Notes: generated by a model from the sequence alone, not told the origin. Numbered from the stretch's first letter, positions 22,332 through 35,528 are shown. The stretch is DNA of 64,000 nucleotides from Ilyonectria destructans (GCA_020740775.1 JAHEWK010000004.1:1860001-1924000); one strand, 5' to 3'. Made by a program: numbers and translations.

Positions 22332-23539
22332 ATGCCTGCCAGAACGCTGCCAACCTTCACTCGCGCTGAGGTCGAGTCGCACAACTCCAAGAAGTCCTGC
22401 TATGTCACCATCGGCTCCAAGGTCTTCGATGTCACCGACTTCGCCGAGGACCACCCCGGTGGCGCCGACCTCGTCTACGACTACGCCGGTCGCGACATCG
22501 AAGACATTCTGAAGGACCCGACATCCCACCCTCACTCCGAAGCCGCATATGATGTCCTCGACGACTCCATCGTCGGGTTCGTCATATCCGAAAAGGCCGT
22601 CACTGCAAATGGAAATGGCAAGGCCAACGGCAATGGCAACGGAGCTGCCAAGCTGCCCAACGGCGATGCCGCCATCGACGACGATAACAAAACTGTCCAC
22701 CCTCGAACTGGCATGTCTTGCGAAGAAGATTTGAGCAAGGACACCGACTATGACAACGACTACAAGAGGCACAAGTTCCTCGACCTGAGCCGTCCTCTCT
22801 TCCCTCAAATCTGGTTCGGCGGCTTCAGCAAGGAGTTCTACCTTGACCAGGTCCACCGTCCTCGCCACTACAAGGGTGGCCAGTCTGCGCCTCTGTTCGG
22901 CAATTTCCTCGAGCCTCTTTCCAAGACCCCATGGTGGTTGATTCCTACCGTCTGGCTGCCTTGCGTTACGTATGGCCTATACCTGTCCTCAGCGGCCTAC
23001 GACAACCAGATGTACCCCTTTATGTATTGGGTATGCGGCATCCTCATATGGACCATTGTCGAATACGGCCTGCACCGATTCCTTTTCCACCTCGACTAGT
23101 AAGCGTCATTCTCTGTTCTCGTGCGAACCTTATGCTAACCCACTGTAGCTATCTCCCTGACAACCGTGTCGGTATCACCCTTCACTTCTTGCTCCATGGT
23201 ATCCATCACTACCTACCCATGGACAAGTACCGACTCGTCATGCCCCCGACCCTCTTCGTCGTGCTTGCGACCCCGTTCTGGTACCTTGCCCACACCATCA
23301 TTCCCTACAGCTGGCACGCTGCCACCGCTGTCTACTGCGGCGGCATCTTCGGTTACGTCTGCTATGATCTCACACACTACTTCCTTCACCACCAGAACCT
23401 CCCCTTGTGGTACAAGGAGCTCAAGAAGCATCACCTTGCTCACCACTTCCTCGATTATGAGCTCGGCTTTGGCGTTACCAGCAAGTTCTGGGACGGCATC
23501 TTTGGCACTGAGCTTGAGTACGGTGTGAAGAAGAACTGA
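22332..23539 (+). CDS. SCS7: Ceramide very-long-chain fatty acid 2-hydroxylase (Scs7/FAH type)
   Basis: Hydroxylates the alpha carbon of the fatty acyl chain of ceramides in the ER. Exons 22332-23098 and 23149-23539 (50-nt intron with TGCTAAC branch) give about 385 aa. The N-terminal 90 residues are a cytochrome b5 domain with the heme ligand motif HPGG and the second His in the HPHSEAAY region. After a Gly/Asn-rich linker comes the fatty acid hydroxylase domain with its histidine clusters: HRFLFH, HFLLHGIHH, HYFLHH and HHLAHH. Hydrophobic segments lie between the clusters. Domain order and length match the yeast enzyme. Confidence 0.94.
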
Positions 23540-24091
23540 GACTGCCTGGATATCTCGCACGGACTCGGTTTTGGCACCAATGAGCTTTAATTTGGAGCCA
23601 GCGTACATATTTGTTTCATCGTCAGGGTGCTTGAAATTGATGGGAGTTGGGGGCACCACAGCAGTCATGATTAAGGAAGGTAACGAGCTTATGCCGGGCG
23701 CAGGGCATTTATGACCACAAATCACTATCATAGTTTTAATGCTCTAGATTGTACGCGTGGCGGGACAGCTACTTTTGGAGAGATCTACATAATAATCCCA
23801 ACTTCTTTCCTTAATTACATTACTCCGCGCATCGGCCTCCTTTATCGTAATGCACATGCCAGCTGGGTGGTGATGGTCTGAGTGTCTGTGGCGCATCACG
23901 TGATAGCAATTGTGGCTTAGCCAAAAACCTTGTCGCGCATCAGGCATCATCCATAAAACCCCGACACTCCCCTCGGAACATCCCCATCGCCGCTCAACTC
24001 GAGTGAAACATCGCACTTAGGCTGACTCGGAAGCCCTGCCAGGTGATTCCAGCTTTGAGGATCCCAGAACTCACGCGACGGCATAGACACT
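23540..24091. other. Intergenic region
   Basis: About 550 bases between two genes on the same strand, without a supported frame; contains the hydroxylase 3' end and the splicing-factor promoter. Confidence 0.5.
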
Positions 24092-25935
24092 ATGGCTACT
24101 CTCGATGTGGAGGCGCTCCTTGACGCCACGGCGAAGGATACCGAGCAGAAGATCAAGAGTCCTACCGATGATCAAACGAAAGACGACAAGTCCGACCGAC
24201 GGGATAAGGACCGAGAACGTGACCGCGGCCGAGATCGCGACCACGACCGTCGACGCCGCGACCGCCGAGAGACCAGCCAAACCCGAAGCCGACGAGGCAC
24301 ACCCGATGTAGGAACTCCTCGAAGCGACGCTGGCAGCCACAGAAGTAGAAGGAGAAGCAGAAGCCGCGATGACGATCGCCGTCACTCACGTCGAAACAGA
24401 GACGGCGATTATTACAGAGGCGGACGTCGGCGTTCGAGATCCCGATCTCGGTCGCCGCACGGCCACTACCGCCCTCGCGAGGACCGCGACCACCGCGACC
24501 GACGAGATCGCCCGGACCGCCGCCCCCGCGAGTATGGCCGCGGCCGGGATGAGGATCGCCGAGATCCAAAGCGTGAGGCCACACCCCAGCTTACTGAAGA
24601 CGAACGGGATCGTCGCACTGTGTTTGTCCAGCAACTTGCAGCGCGCCTGCGAACCCGCGAGCTGAAGGAGTTCTTCGAGAAGGTCGGCCCCGTCAACGAG
24701 GCTCAGATCGTGAAGGACCGTATCAGTCAGAGATCCAAGGGGTAAGTCTATTCGTGAACATGGCATCCTGATTTCTTGCTAACAAATCACCTAGAGTTGG
24801 CTACGTCGAGTTCAAGAACGAAGAATCCGTTACCCAGGCCCTTCAACTCACTGGACAGAAACTCCTAGGTATTCCTGTCATTGTTCAGGTGACAGAGGCA
24901 GAGAAAAACCGACAGGCACGCAACCCAGAGGCCGCCGGGCCTCACCCCAACTCCATTCCTTTCCACCGCCTTTACGTTGGCAACATTCATTTCAACGTCA
25001 CCGAGCAGGACCTGCAAGCCGTGTTCGAGCCCTTTGGCGAGCTCGAGTTTGTACAGCTGCAGAAGGACGAAAACAACCGAAGCCGCGGTTATGGCTTTGT
25101 CCAGTACGTCCTACAGGACCCGCCCACCCTTTGCCGTCCCAGCTAACATGACAATAGGTTCCGTGATGCAACCCAGGCACGAGAGGCGTTGGAGAAGATG
25201 AATGGCTTTGATTTAGCCGGTCGTCCTATCCGCGTCGGCCTTGGAAACGATAAGTTCACCCCTGAGAGCACTGCCAACCTGTTGCAGAGATTTTCCGGCC
25301 AGAATCAACAGTTCCAGGGCTCCGCCTTTTCTGGCTCTGGTGGACGTGGCCCTCAATCCTCCGCCTTCGACCGGGCCGGAGGACGAGACAGTGAGAAGAC
25401 TGGTGGCGCCAGCGCCCTTGATGACACCGATGTCGCCGGGGTCAACTTTAACAACTATAGTCGCGATGCATTGATGAGAAAGCTTGCCAGGACCGACGAT
25501 AGCAACACCAATGGCAATGACGAGCGACAAGTCCTCAAACCCAAGACAGAGACCAAACCGCTCCCCGTCAATGTCAACATGGCAAGCCGCTGTGTTGTGC
25601 TCCACAACATGTTTGAACCCGAAGAGTAAGTTGCCAGATGACACGCTTTGAAGAACACTACTGACACGGATTCTAGGGAAGAAGGTGACGAATGGGTTAA
25701 AGAGCTCGAGGATGACGTTCGTCAAGAGGCCGAGACGAAGTATGGACATGTCGTCCATATTTCGGTCGACCCAAACTCTAAGGGAGACATCTATCTCAAG
25801 TTTGACAAAGTCCAGGGCGGCGAAAATGCTATCAAGGGCCTCAACGGCCGATACTTTGGAGGACGAATGATCGACGCGGCGCCTGTTGTAGATGCCGTCT
25901 ACAGCAGTTTGTTCTCTCGTACTCGGGCAATCTAA
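24092..25935 (+). CDS. RBM39/CAPER-type splicing factor (Rsd1-like)
   Basis: RNA-binding protein expected to couple splice-site factors in early spliceosome assembly. Exons 24092-24741, 24795-25103, 25158-25625 and 25677-25935 give about 561 aa. Residues 20-165 form an RS domain rich in RD, RS and RRR. Two canonical RRMs follow: RRM1 with [20 protein letters not shown] and VGYVEF, and RRM2 with [16 protein letters not shown] and SRGYGFVQF. The C-terminal domain begins at [10 protein letters not shown] and is the U2AF-homology type, with [28 protein letters not shown] and GRYFGGRMI (the RXF-like position reads RYF). It ends in [10 protein letters not shown]. Introns are 51-54 nt with clear GT and AG sites. 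Confidence 0.92.
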
Positions 25936-27489
25936 GCTAATGCTGGCTTGTCGACACTGCTATTTAGGACCCTTCCAGGTTAGCAGTGTCTGTCCCAACT
26001 GGCGGAGGCGCCTGACTAAGACTCGTGGTTCAACAGGCATGAAGCCTTTGCTTCCTCCGAGAGTACGCAATCTCTCATCACGACTCACCAACAGAACCGA
26101 CAAGACTCGGCCCTCATCCCGCTACACGGTCACAGCCGAGCATCCCCTTCTTAACCCTTGGTGTCGCAGGTTCACTCACCCATCACACTGGACGCCGCGC
26201 ACGTATACCTGGATTCACCTTCGAACACTCAGGTTCAGCACTCGTTAAGTGCAAGTTCCCCCTGCTGATATATGTACCATAGGATGGCCCTCCTCCCCTT
26301 CTGCGGAAATATGTGGCAATATCCCATAACTCTGCCACTTTGTCTAGATAGTCATGTCACTTGGTGCAAAATAGATTGTGTTGAGCGAGCGTCGCAGTGT
26401 TCTTGATGATGTGATGCGTGTTTTGTCTATGACTGTAGAATCTAGGTCATGTTACTAAAGCCTCGCCACATTGATGACGGTAGTAGGGCATCTGGGTACA
26501 CGTTGAGATGAGTTTGTGACGAGTCCCCAAACGGCGAAGCCTTTGAACACTCTGTAAGTTCAACGCCCCTTTTGCCATGAAACGGGCGCAAGGTTAGGCA
26601 CTGACGGATCTATGGACTCAGCCACATGGCTGCAACTCGACAATACCTAGGTAGCAAAGTATTGGTGAACAAGGCGATGTAGGTTTGAGAAAAAGTTGAG
26701 TTATAAAACGAGTTGGACTTTGATTGTCTCTTGCTTTGACTAAGGGGTCCTCGATGACAAATATTACAGATGGAAGAGCAATTGTCTGGTTGGCGAGTTT
26801 TTGGCCTCCATTCATCTCTCTTTCAGATACGTCTCACCTTGAGCAGCCACGTGCGTGTGTGTTGACTCATGGTGAGGACGAAGTGAAGTGGATGCGCCGT
26901 GGACCAGTTGGCACAATATGTGCTCCCCTTTCGCCTCCTCCTCCGTTGTTTACATGCCCGTCATTACTTATGTACTCTGAGGAGTGTATTGTATCCTGTT
27001 TTTGAATCTAGAGTATCAATAGTGTCTTTCTTTGTCCTCGATCCTGCTCAGGGGCTCTCGCGGGGGATTTGACGTTTAACGTATGTCTTGTTTGCATTCA
27101 ACTGCTTCGAGTTATTCGACCTTGTTCTCGAAGACAGATTATAAGTGACTGTTTGTCAGAGTCTATTCAATAAACCCGAGCCCTGCTCAAACGCACAACT
27201 CCTGAGCCCCAAACGAACGCCCGTTTGCTGTCCGCCTAAACCGATTTGGTCGATTTCTCAGTGTTTCTGTTTGCGCAAGAGGCCCGGTGGATTTTTGACT
27301 AGCCGGCAGTGGTATTTCGAATCCATCGCACAGAAAAGGGCCCTTTTATTTCTGCCTCTCATAAGCACATCTCGCACTTCTCACCTCCCCCTCACCCACT
27401 CTCCCTCTTCACCAACCACCCACCCTTAGTCCTTTTAATTTAACCCCCCTTCACGCAGCTGCCTCTGGCGTCTTTTATCTGGGACTAGA
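25936..27489. other. Intergenic region
   Basis: About 1.55 kb without a supported gene. The first part is presumably the splicing factor 3' UTR. The last 150 bases are C/T rich and look like the leader of the next gene. Confidence 0.5.
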
Positions 27490-29852
27490 ATGAGTGAGAG
27501 TCATCACGACTTCATTGAAAGCGATTCTAGAAACCATCAACTTCGGTCGCGGTGGTCCTCGAGTCCCGACTACAGCGAGAACACCAGCTCACCGGACAGC
27601 ATGTTGTCCATCAACTTCTCAACCCCTTTAGCAGGGGCTGCTCGCTCCGAGAGAATCAAGCAGATGACCAACAACCATGTAAGTGCTCTCGCCGCAGTGC
27701 CCTTTCTCAAGCAGAAGCATCTCCCTTCTCAAGAACCTCCGAAGCTGACTCTCCAACAGCCCGCCTTCGCCAAGGCCCGCGTCTCGCAGGAGATCCTCGT
27801 CAAGATACAGACCTCGCTCCGCCGCATGCCCGGCGTCTCATCCAAGGAGTCCAACGAGATCATCTCGCAGCTCCAGGAAGTTGGCCAGATTATTAGCCAG
27901 GAGACCAGCCAGCTTGTCGACGCGCTGATGAACCTGACTCTCGACCAGGAGGACACTGACAAGGCCATCGCGCGCATGAGCATCGAGGCCAACCTCACCA
28001 AGGCCGAATCAGACGACCAGGCGCAGACTATTAGCAACCTCCGCGTCGAGCTCTCTTCGGAGCGGGACAAGCGCAAGGATGCCGAAGCCGAGGTTGGCAA
28101 GGTCATGGAAGATCTTCAGGCTCTCACTCGCGACTTCAAGTCGTACAAGGAGAAGGATGTCATGTCCGAGGATGGCAAATCCCCAAGCCGCGAGGAGATG
28201 ATCAAGGTCAGTGGCAATCCTTGTGTGCGAGCACCCTCCTCGGAAGCTAATGATGGTCTACAGCATCTCGAAGATACCATTAATCACCTGGAAGGGCAGG
28301 TGAACAACCGCCGCTCGCTCTGGGTCATGAAGCACTCGAGTGCCGAGTCTGTTGCCCGCGCCATCGGGACTATTGCCGATTCCTGCAAGGACAAGGAGGT
28401 TGTCCAGAAGACCATCATGTCGCTGCGACCTGACGCTCGAGACGAACCCGAGCCACGAGACTCCAAGAATCTGTCGCATGTTTTCACTGACATGGCTACT
28501 CAGCCTCCTCGTCCTCCTACCGGCTTTCAGCCCACCCGCGCCGCAGCCTATGCTCCTCCACGATTTGGACCCTTGGCTTCTGGCCCTCCTCGAGCTGCCT
28601 CGACGATCCCTTCCGATCGACGACACCCAGCCCACTGGGCGCCACCTACTCCCGCTCAGTCTCGCTTCGGAAACCACCCAGGCAATGGAGCCGGGCCAGT
28701 TGGCGGGTTTGGACGAGCTCCTTCGCGTCGGGGCTTCCAGCACAATGGAACATACCGTGCCAGTATCCCGGATCACTACTCTCAGCACATGCCTCCCACC
28801 GACAAGGGCTTTAGCCGTCCTGAAAGTGCATTCGGACAGCGCCGAGAGTACTATCCCACAACTCCATCTGCGACCCGCGGAAAGTACGGCCGCTTCCGCG
28901 ATCCTATTTCCCCTGACTACGCCAAGGCGCAGTCCACGGCGCTGGCTAGCCGCAGTGCCTTCCCCGGCCCTCTCATCCACATCACGGAGATGACTGTAGC
29001 TGCTTGGAACGAGCAAATCATGGAGCTCTACACCGTCATTCGCACCTTTGTCGAGAACAACGCCAATGAGCCCAGCTACACTGTGCCCTCGGAGCTCTCC
29101 CAGACCCGTCTTTGGCCCGTTCTTCTGGCGACCTACTACCCTCTGTCAGAGGCGGAGGCTGTCTCCTACCTCGAGTTCCACCTCAAGGATGAGAGTTCCA
29201 AGTCGTGCCTTGTCACCCGAGTCCTTGTCGACTTCATTGTCAACCGCGTCTGGGTCCCTCGTGCCTGGTGCGGCGCCGACACTGAGGCAACCTATGGCCT
29301 CATGGACATTGAGAAGGACCTGGAACGAACTCAAGGTTTGCATGACTCCTAACCCTTTCGAATCATCCTCAGTTGATTGCTAACACCGTATCTCTAGGTC
29401 AACCATCTTCCCACCGCCAGCCCATCCTCGACCGCCAAGCCGGAGTCATCGACTCCATCCTGAAGCTCGACCAGTACACGCCGTTCAGCAAGATGCGCAT
29501 CGAGGAGATCACCGAAATGATCCTGAACATGATTCAGCCGCTTTTGAACGAGACCGCCAACCCGACTGGAACATTCCACGACCTGGAGCTGGTCTCCGGC
29601 ACGGCGTGGGCGTTGTCGTCTCGCATCCTCAGCAGCCGCCTGACATTCGACTTCCGCTTCCCCGAGGTTGGCTGTCGCTTCTCGTGCCAGTCCATGATCC
29701 CCATCTGGCCCAACATGGATCCCATGGAGCTGCAGGCCAAGCACTGGCGGGTTGCCCTCGTCACGACACCAGTTGTTACCTGCCGCAACGACACAGGCGC
29801 CAACATTTCCGCCCACTCAGTCGCCCTCGCGGATGTGGTCTGCATGCAGTAA
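27490..29852 (+). CDS. Unrecognised coiled-coil and proline-rich protein
   Basis: I do not recognise a named family. Proposed exons are 27490-27678, 27760-28206, 28264-29335 and 29398-29852, giving about 720 aa. A Ser-rich acidic start is followed by a helical region with heptad-like spacing (about residues 64-210, including AEVGKVMEDLQALTRDFKSY), then a disordered part rich in Pro, Arg and Gly (about 290-430). The C-terminal 270 residues look folded (EMTVAAWNEQIMELYTVI, VLVDFIVNRVW, KMRIEEITEMILNMIQPLL). The coiled coil plus a conserved-looking tail would fit a cytoskeletal or scaffold role, but that is a guess. Introns 1 (81 nt) and 2 (57 nt) are multiples of three without in-frame stops, so retaining them would not break the frame. 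The third intron (29336-29397) is required. Confidence 0.75.
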
Positions 29853-30787
29853 CGTGGGTCATCGATATGACATGCTTTAGCCATGTCGGCTGTCCTCAGG
29901 CGCATTATAGTCGATTGTACCTTCATGAGGCCACCTACTCGATCAAGCAAGCGGACTTGGCGGTCACACAAGTCTACCTGGGGTCAGATTCACTAATATG
30001 CTAGGCCACAGCGATTTTCGGGATCGGGTTTCTCATTCTACATCGAATTCTCCGCGACACTCAATCCGAGTCGGCCAGGAGAAATGGGCACAGGCGTTTT
30101 TTTGTCTTTCGCATTTGCGTGTCGCGCCTCATCCCATCTTGTATCCGGCTCAAGTGAGGTTAATTAGGACCAGGAAAGGGGTCGACAGTTTCGCATCTAC
30201 ACATCATTGGTTTTTTCCTTTTATTGTTTTATGCTTGGGGATATGGATAAACCAACCCACCAAGCAAACTCGCCAGGAAAGAACACATCTTTCGTTTTTA
30301 TCTTCGCCGATGGGGATAAAGAGGCCAGGGGTTCACTGGACAAGAGGATACTAAACAAACAAAAAGGCAGGGCTTTTAGGAGCTGCTTGGTAGTTATGGC
30401 AATCTCTCTTTTATAGAGAAAGGAGCTCTCTTCGTCTGTTCGGGGGATCAGCAAGGATAACCAGTCACGCCTGATAAATGAGGTTATTCAATGAACAGTC
30501 ACTTCTTGGTGATGGCAATGTTGTTTAATGGTTTTCAAATGAAGTATCTATCTCCTTCGCGATTCTGTTTAACTCGCGAGGCCCGTTTCCCGTTTCCCGT
30601 GAGGGTAATCCCGTGAGGGAGTGTCTACTTTAACTGAGTCCAAGTCCCTTGAGAAGTGCTAATTGTGCAGTGCCAAGAGCCTTGAGCAATTGAATCTGTG
30701 AACGCCAATCCACCATTACAAGCCCCTCATAGTAATACAAAGAAAAGAAGGAACAAAAGTAGGATAATACATGCCGCCTCATGTGGT
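29853..30787. other. Convergent spacer
   Basis: About 930 bases between two 3' ends, AT-richer, with no supported frame. Confidence 0.5.
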
Positions 30788-31852
30788 TTAGTTGCGGGAC
30801 TGGTTGCGAGATGTTGAGCGGCTTGCGGTCTTGCGGTCGAGGCGGCGCACCACAGCGCCTAGGACAACCTTTAGGATGCCGTCAGCTGACAGGGACTTGG
30901 TCCTATCAGAGGCCGTAGAACTCCAGGTGACGGTGTCAACCATATCGCGGATGCCAAAATCGGCGAGGTCATCATCGAGTTCCTTCAGAGCGGCGCTGGC
31001 TCCAGACTCGGTGCCAACCTGGAAGAATTGGATACCGACCTGGTGAGGAGGCGCCTCGAGCTGGTCTAGCTTGCGGGCATGGTGGACAATAATGCTCTCC
31101 GGGTCATCAGTCGGGCAGCCATCGGTGATAACGATGATGTTGACTGGTTTGACCGTATCCATGCTGTCCGGGCGACGGGCGATGCTGGCGAGATAGGGCT
31201 TGAGGATGCTCTGTAGACGGTTGCCAGTGGGAGTAGGACCGCCAGGCCTGACAGACTCGAAGAGGCGTTGGACTTGGGCCGGATCGCGGATGTTTGTGTA
31301 GCCGTTGGGAGCCTGGTAGGCGGAGCCGGCGGCACCAGACTTGTGGTTCAAGAAGTAGACGTCGATGCCGTCGGGATCGTGCGAAGTGCAGATCGGGGCG
31401 ATGGCGCTGAGGGCGTCGCGGACCTCGCGCCAGGAGCGGCCAGCCATGGAGCCCGAATCATCGATGACGAAGACGGTGTCAAAGGTGGAGAGGAAGGCGT
31501 ATTTGTCCTCGGCGGACGTGATGCTGGCGAGACTTGGCGAAGGTGAGGCTCCGCGGCGGCCAATGGAGAGGTGGCTAGTTGAGGCTGAAGGGCTAGGACC
31601 GGCAGAATATGCGGGAGGGGCTTCCTTGGCTGGAAGTTTGAGTGTTGGTAAGTCAAGAACCGAATCAGAAGTTGCGAGGTCAGACTTACGAGTTGCGGAC
31701 GATGGGTCTAGGAAGGGGTTGTTGAGGTTCCAGGAAGCGCTGTCGGTGTTGACATTTCTAGAGTCGATCCGAGAGGGTCTCTCTGCAGCCTTGGAGGATG
31801 CTGAACTCTTGCTGCGGGAGAACTTGCCCTTGAGGCTGCCAAACATTGACAT
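30788..31852 (-). CDS. von Willebrand factor A domain protein
   Basis: Uninterrupted frame of 354 aa; a 60-nt GT-AG intron at 31630-31689 may be removed, giving about 334 aa with frame kept. A Ser-rich N-terminal third carries a PPAY motif (of the PPxY type bound by Nedd4/Rsp5 WW domains). The VWA domain begins near residue 122 (YAFLSTFDTVFVIDDSGSMA) and shows the metal-ion-dependent adhesion site: DDSGS, then a threonine in GGPTPTGNRL, then VITDGCPTDD. The tail is basic and rich in Arg and Ser. No signal peptide is seen, so it is probably intracellular. Its binding partner is unknown. The start (MSMFGSLKGKF) is the first Met and the upstream region is pyrimidine-poor. Confidence 0.85.
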   Translation of the reverse strand: MSMFGSLKGKFSRSKSSASSKAAERPSRIDSRNVNTDSASWNLNNPFLDPSSATRKSDLATSDSVLDLPTLKLPAKEAPPAYSAGPSPSASTSHLSIGRRGASPSPSLASITSAEDKYAFLSTFDTVFVIDDSGSMAGRSWREVRDALSAIAPICTSHDPDGIDVYFLNHKSGAAGSAYQAPNGYTNIRDPAQVQRLFESVRPGGPTPTGNRLQSILKPYLASIARRPDSMDTVKPVNIIVITDGCPTDDPESIIVHHARKLDQLEAPPHQVGIQFFQVGTESGASAALKELDDDLADFGIRDMVDTVTWSSTASDRTKSLSADGILKVVLGAVVRRLDRKTASRSTSRNQSRN

Positions 31853-34800
31853 GATTGATGGTGATGGTGATGAAGTTGAGGTTGAGTTGTATGAGCTGCA
31901 AATCTGTGCAGGTAAGACAAGAGATTCTTCCCGTGCCTCCTGCTTTATGTATGTGATGTTCTTCCGGAATGTGCGCGTGACAAAGACGGCGCGGGGAGTG
32001 TTTCGTGATCAACGGACGCTGAACCTTGAGCGCTTGTGTGAATGCGGTGGCGAAGCGAGACCTTGTTTGACAAAGACAATAAAACGAGAAAGTTGTTTGC
32101 GTGGCGGCTTTTCTGTGCTTTGGTTAGAGTTGCCGAGTGTAGGTCTAATGTGGGGATGGTTCTTTGTGTTGTGTTTGGGACACATTAAATCGATCCCTTG
32201 TGATGTCTTATATTCTTACAAACACGTCGGTTAAGACCGGTAGAGAGCCCTCCCTGGGCAAATTTACTAAGGCGTTTCTTATGGCTGATTTTCAGTCATG
32301 AGGCTAAAAGTTGTGGTATGTCCACTTCGTTGATGCTTGTGAAGGATGACTTTGACAAATGATTGATACATTCCGCATGTGGGGGCCAAGGCGCGGTTCG
32401 CATTTCGCCCGCAAAGCCCGTAAGGCGGACTGGACTGCGGTAGGTAGACTGCCCCTGCTCAGCCTCCGCCTTGCGCCCCCGCATCGCCGCCTTCACGCCA
32501 CAATACTTTTCATCAAGCGCGGCTGTGGCTGGAATCTACCAATTAAATTACGATCCAAGGCAAACCGCACCGCCCCAATGACGCGCTGGAGTGAAGAACG
32601 GACCGAACAGCAGGACGTTGTTTGGTGAGAGTCCGGTATGATGATCGGAGGGGATCCAGCTCTTTTATATGGTGGCCATGCTATATGATGTGTACCTACC
32701 ACAGTTCGACACAACAGAGGACCAGAGACAGCCATCGGTGAGAGGTCATGACCTCGCCACTTTGAAAGTTGAAGCCACCAGCCACTGGCACTGTGGCGAG
32801 AGGTGAAACCGTACCCAGAGACCCCGCCCGCTTATATTGGCCCATGCGACGTCGTCTCGGTTTCGTCTGAGGCATAATATGTGTACATGCCTAGTAAGAG
32901 CAACGCGTCAAGGTTTAATAGTACTTACGACAGGAAGGACCTTGCTGCATCCGAACGTCGTCATATAAACCAGGCAAAAGGCTTGGGACTGTGCCTTTGT
33001 CCTCTTTTCGTGGTCTTGCATGGAGAATGCACCGCTATGTGGATGCGGATGGAGTTCATGTGAACAAAGTGGATTGAATTTGGATTTTCCTGGGGCGTCT
33101 AGTCCGGGCGTAATGGAGAAACCCAAGATTCAACTTCGGTGTGTCGTTTAGGTCACAACGGTGACAGTTAGGGCGACCTTGAAAGTGGCCTTGGTCTATC
33201 CTGCTCACCCTCTCACCCTCTCACCTTCTCACCCTCCCCCAAGTCTCCCCACAACTTTCCCTTCAACTGGAGACCAACGGGTGACGGACAGGTCGGAGTG
33301 GAATGGTGGATCGCAGCCCAACACCGAGTCTCCCAGGTGTAATTTCGCATGCGCGAATAAAAGACGACCGTGGGACCCCGGGCCCGGAGACACCGTTGCG
33401 GCTTTTAAGGTGAGCACGGCGAGCCTGGCTTCTGGAAACATTCCACCTGGGCGTCGATGTGACGCCATCGCCAACACGACCAGGCACCGCAGCGTCCGTG
33501 AGTCTGATGATTTGTTGCCCCCGTCAGCACGTCGGACCCCCGTCTGGTCCGCGACATCGGGTCCAACCGGGCTGCGTGTCATCTTGCTCCAGCAGCCTGC
33601 GGGCCGTTTCGTCGTTTGCTCCGGGTCTGGCCCAGGTCTGCGCAAGGGCTGTTCCAGAAATCAGAAATCCCAGCGTCAGATATCTCTCCACCTTGGGGGA
33701 GGCGGCTCGCCATACGAGGGCCAGCAATTGCTAGTTCGGGGCATTCATTCGCCAGGACTGCTTCCGCGGGTCTTCCAAGGGCCTTCCAAGCTCGTCCAAG
33801 CATCCAATAGACGGACCATTGCGAACGGAGGCGCCCCCTCAATGGATCCCAAAGTTGGGGCCAAAAGGGGTCGTCGCGCCCGCCGGCGAGAGACGGGAAG
33901 AGAAGGACGAGAAAGAGGCATGGCATTTATTTCCATGTATCATGGATTGCTTGCTTCGAGCCTTCCAGAGGTTCGTGCGGTTTCCTAGAACGGCCAAGGG
34001 GCCGGGCCGGCTCCTAGATCCGGGCATGGCCCTGCCCCCGGGTTGGTTTATGCGAGTTATCGTGGGATAATAGCTCCACCTGGGAACGTCCACCGACTGG
34101 ACTGGGCCACTTTGTGGGTTTTGAAGGTTTCGGGCACAGCGAGTCGTGTAGCTCTGTTGTTGGCCGGGAGCTTGGGGCCAGCGCTGGGTTGGGTAACAAC
34201 TAAACCACAGCGTGAAGACGAAGGTGAGAAGTCAGCAAAATGCTCAATATCGTCCTACTCCTTCGGGGCATGCAGTGGCGACGGGCGATGGGCGCGAGCG
34301 TTTTTGCATTACGATGCTGTGCATTGGTGCTGCCGTGTATCCGCACACGTTTGTTGTAAGAGGTCATTTGCTGGCTGGCCATTGACAACCAGAAGCGCAG
34401 CTAAGGAGCCACCGTGTCGTGCCCGGATGTGATTGATGGGGCCGCGCACGCAGAGACCAGCCCGCACGTCACTTGGTTGCCCTCCCGCAGGTCCCAGGTG
34501 AGACATATGGATAGATACAGACGGAGGTGTAACCCTGTGAGACGAAATCAGGAAGTTGCGGCATCTTTAAGGGGAGGGATCCTAGCTGACTTGTTAATTG
34601 CCTCGAAGAAGAAGAAAGCATGTCTTGTTACTGGTTGTAGTCGTCGTGGCCGGTGTCGGGCAGCTAGATACGAACGACGAGTAACATGTCGAAATCCGAT
34701 TTACGGTGAGGCGGGAAAAAAGGATCAACGTTGGTCCCTCCCCCCACCCCAAAAGGAAGCAGAACGGTCTCGGTCACCAACAAAGCCGTGGGCGGCCTGT

Positions 34801-35528
34801 GACAATCGGACCAGATAGGTACCTGGGCTGAGATATCCAGGGGATATGCCCCAGGATTGCCGTTGCAGAAGCGAGCGGGAGAGTGGACGGCGGGTGGAAG
34901 CATCGGAATAGCGGCGTGTTCTGGGCGTGTTCTGGGGCGTCTGTGCTGGGCCTAGATTCCATCGCCATCCCGTCAGCCCAGCCCAATGTCATGGACATGG
35001 GAAAAGCTCGCCGCTGGTGAATCCGGAATCGTCATGCAGTCCAAAGTAATCCAATAACAACCAGTCAGTGCTGGGATCGCTGCTCACGGCTCGCTGTTCG
35101 CTGCTCACTGCAGAAACACTCACAGACCACGTAACAAATCCCAGCGCTTCTGCACTTCTGCACTTCTGCGCTCTGCGGCGCCGTCCCGGCCCCATCCCCG
35201 TGCAACGCCCCCGACACGCCCATTTTGCACTTATATCCAAGGCCCCTTTCGACCATCCCAGAAGCTTTTTCCCTTCTCCCTCTCCTTCTCTCTGTGAACT
35301 TCCCCTGGTTCTATCCCGTTCCTCTATCTCGTCGTCTCCGATCAAAGCCTCGTCTGGCATGATCACCAGTCCCCGCTCCTGCTCCTCTCTGTCTCCCACC
35401 GAGCATCTTATCTAAACCATCTCTTGTCCTCAAGATACGCGAGGCAGGATTTTTTAAACACGTCGCCGACGACAACTCCGCCTCACTTCATCCCGCCTTT
35501 TCAAGCTTGGCCTTGACCCCTCTTCATC
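31853..35528. other. 3.7-kb region without a supported gene
   Basis: Frames of up to 275 codons occur but have arbitrary composition and no domains, and compete with frames on the opposite strand. CTCACCCT-type repeats lie near 33205-33240. The last 400 bases before 35529 are strongly pyrimidine-rich and likely form the promoter and leader of the aminotransferase gene. Confidence 0.5.

Noticed and set aside
33161..33988. 275-codon frame on the plus strand in a gene desert
   Set aside because: No domain, no hydrophobic or conserved pattern, arbitrary composition and strong competition from minus-strand frames.
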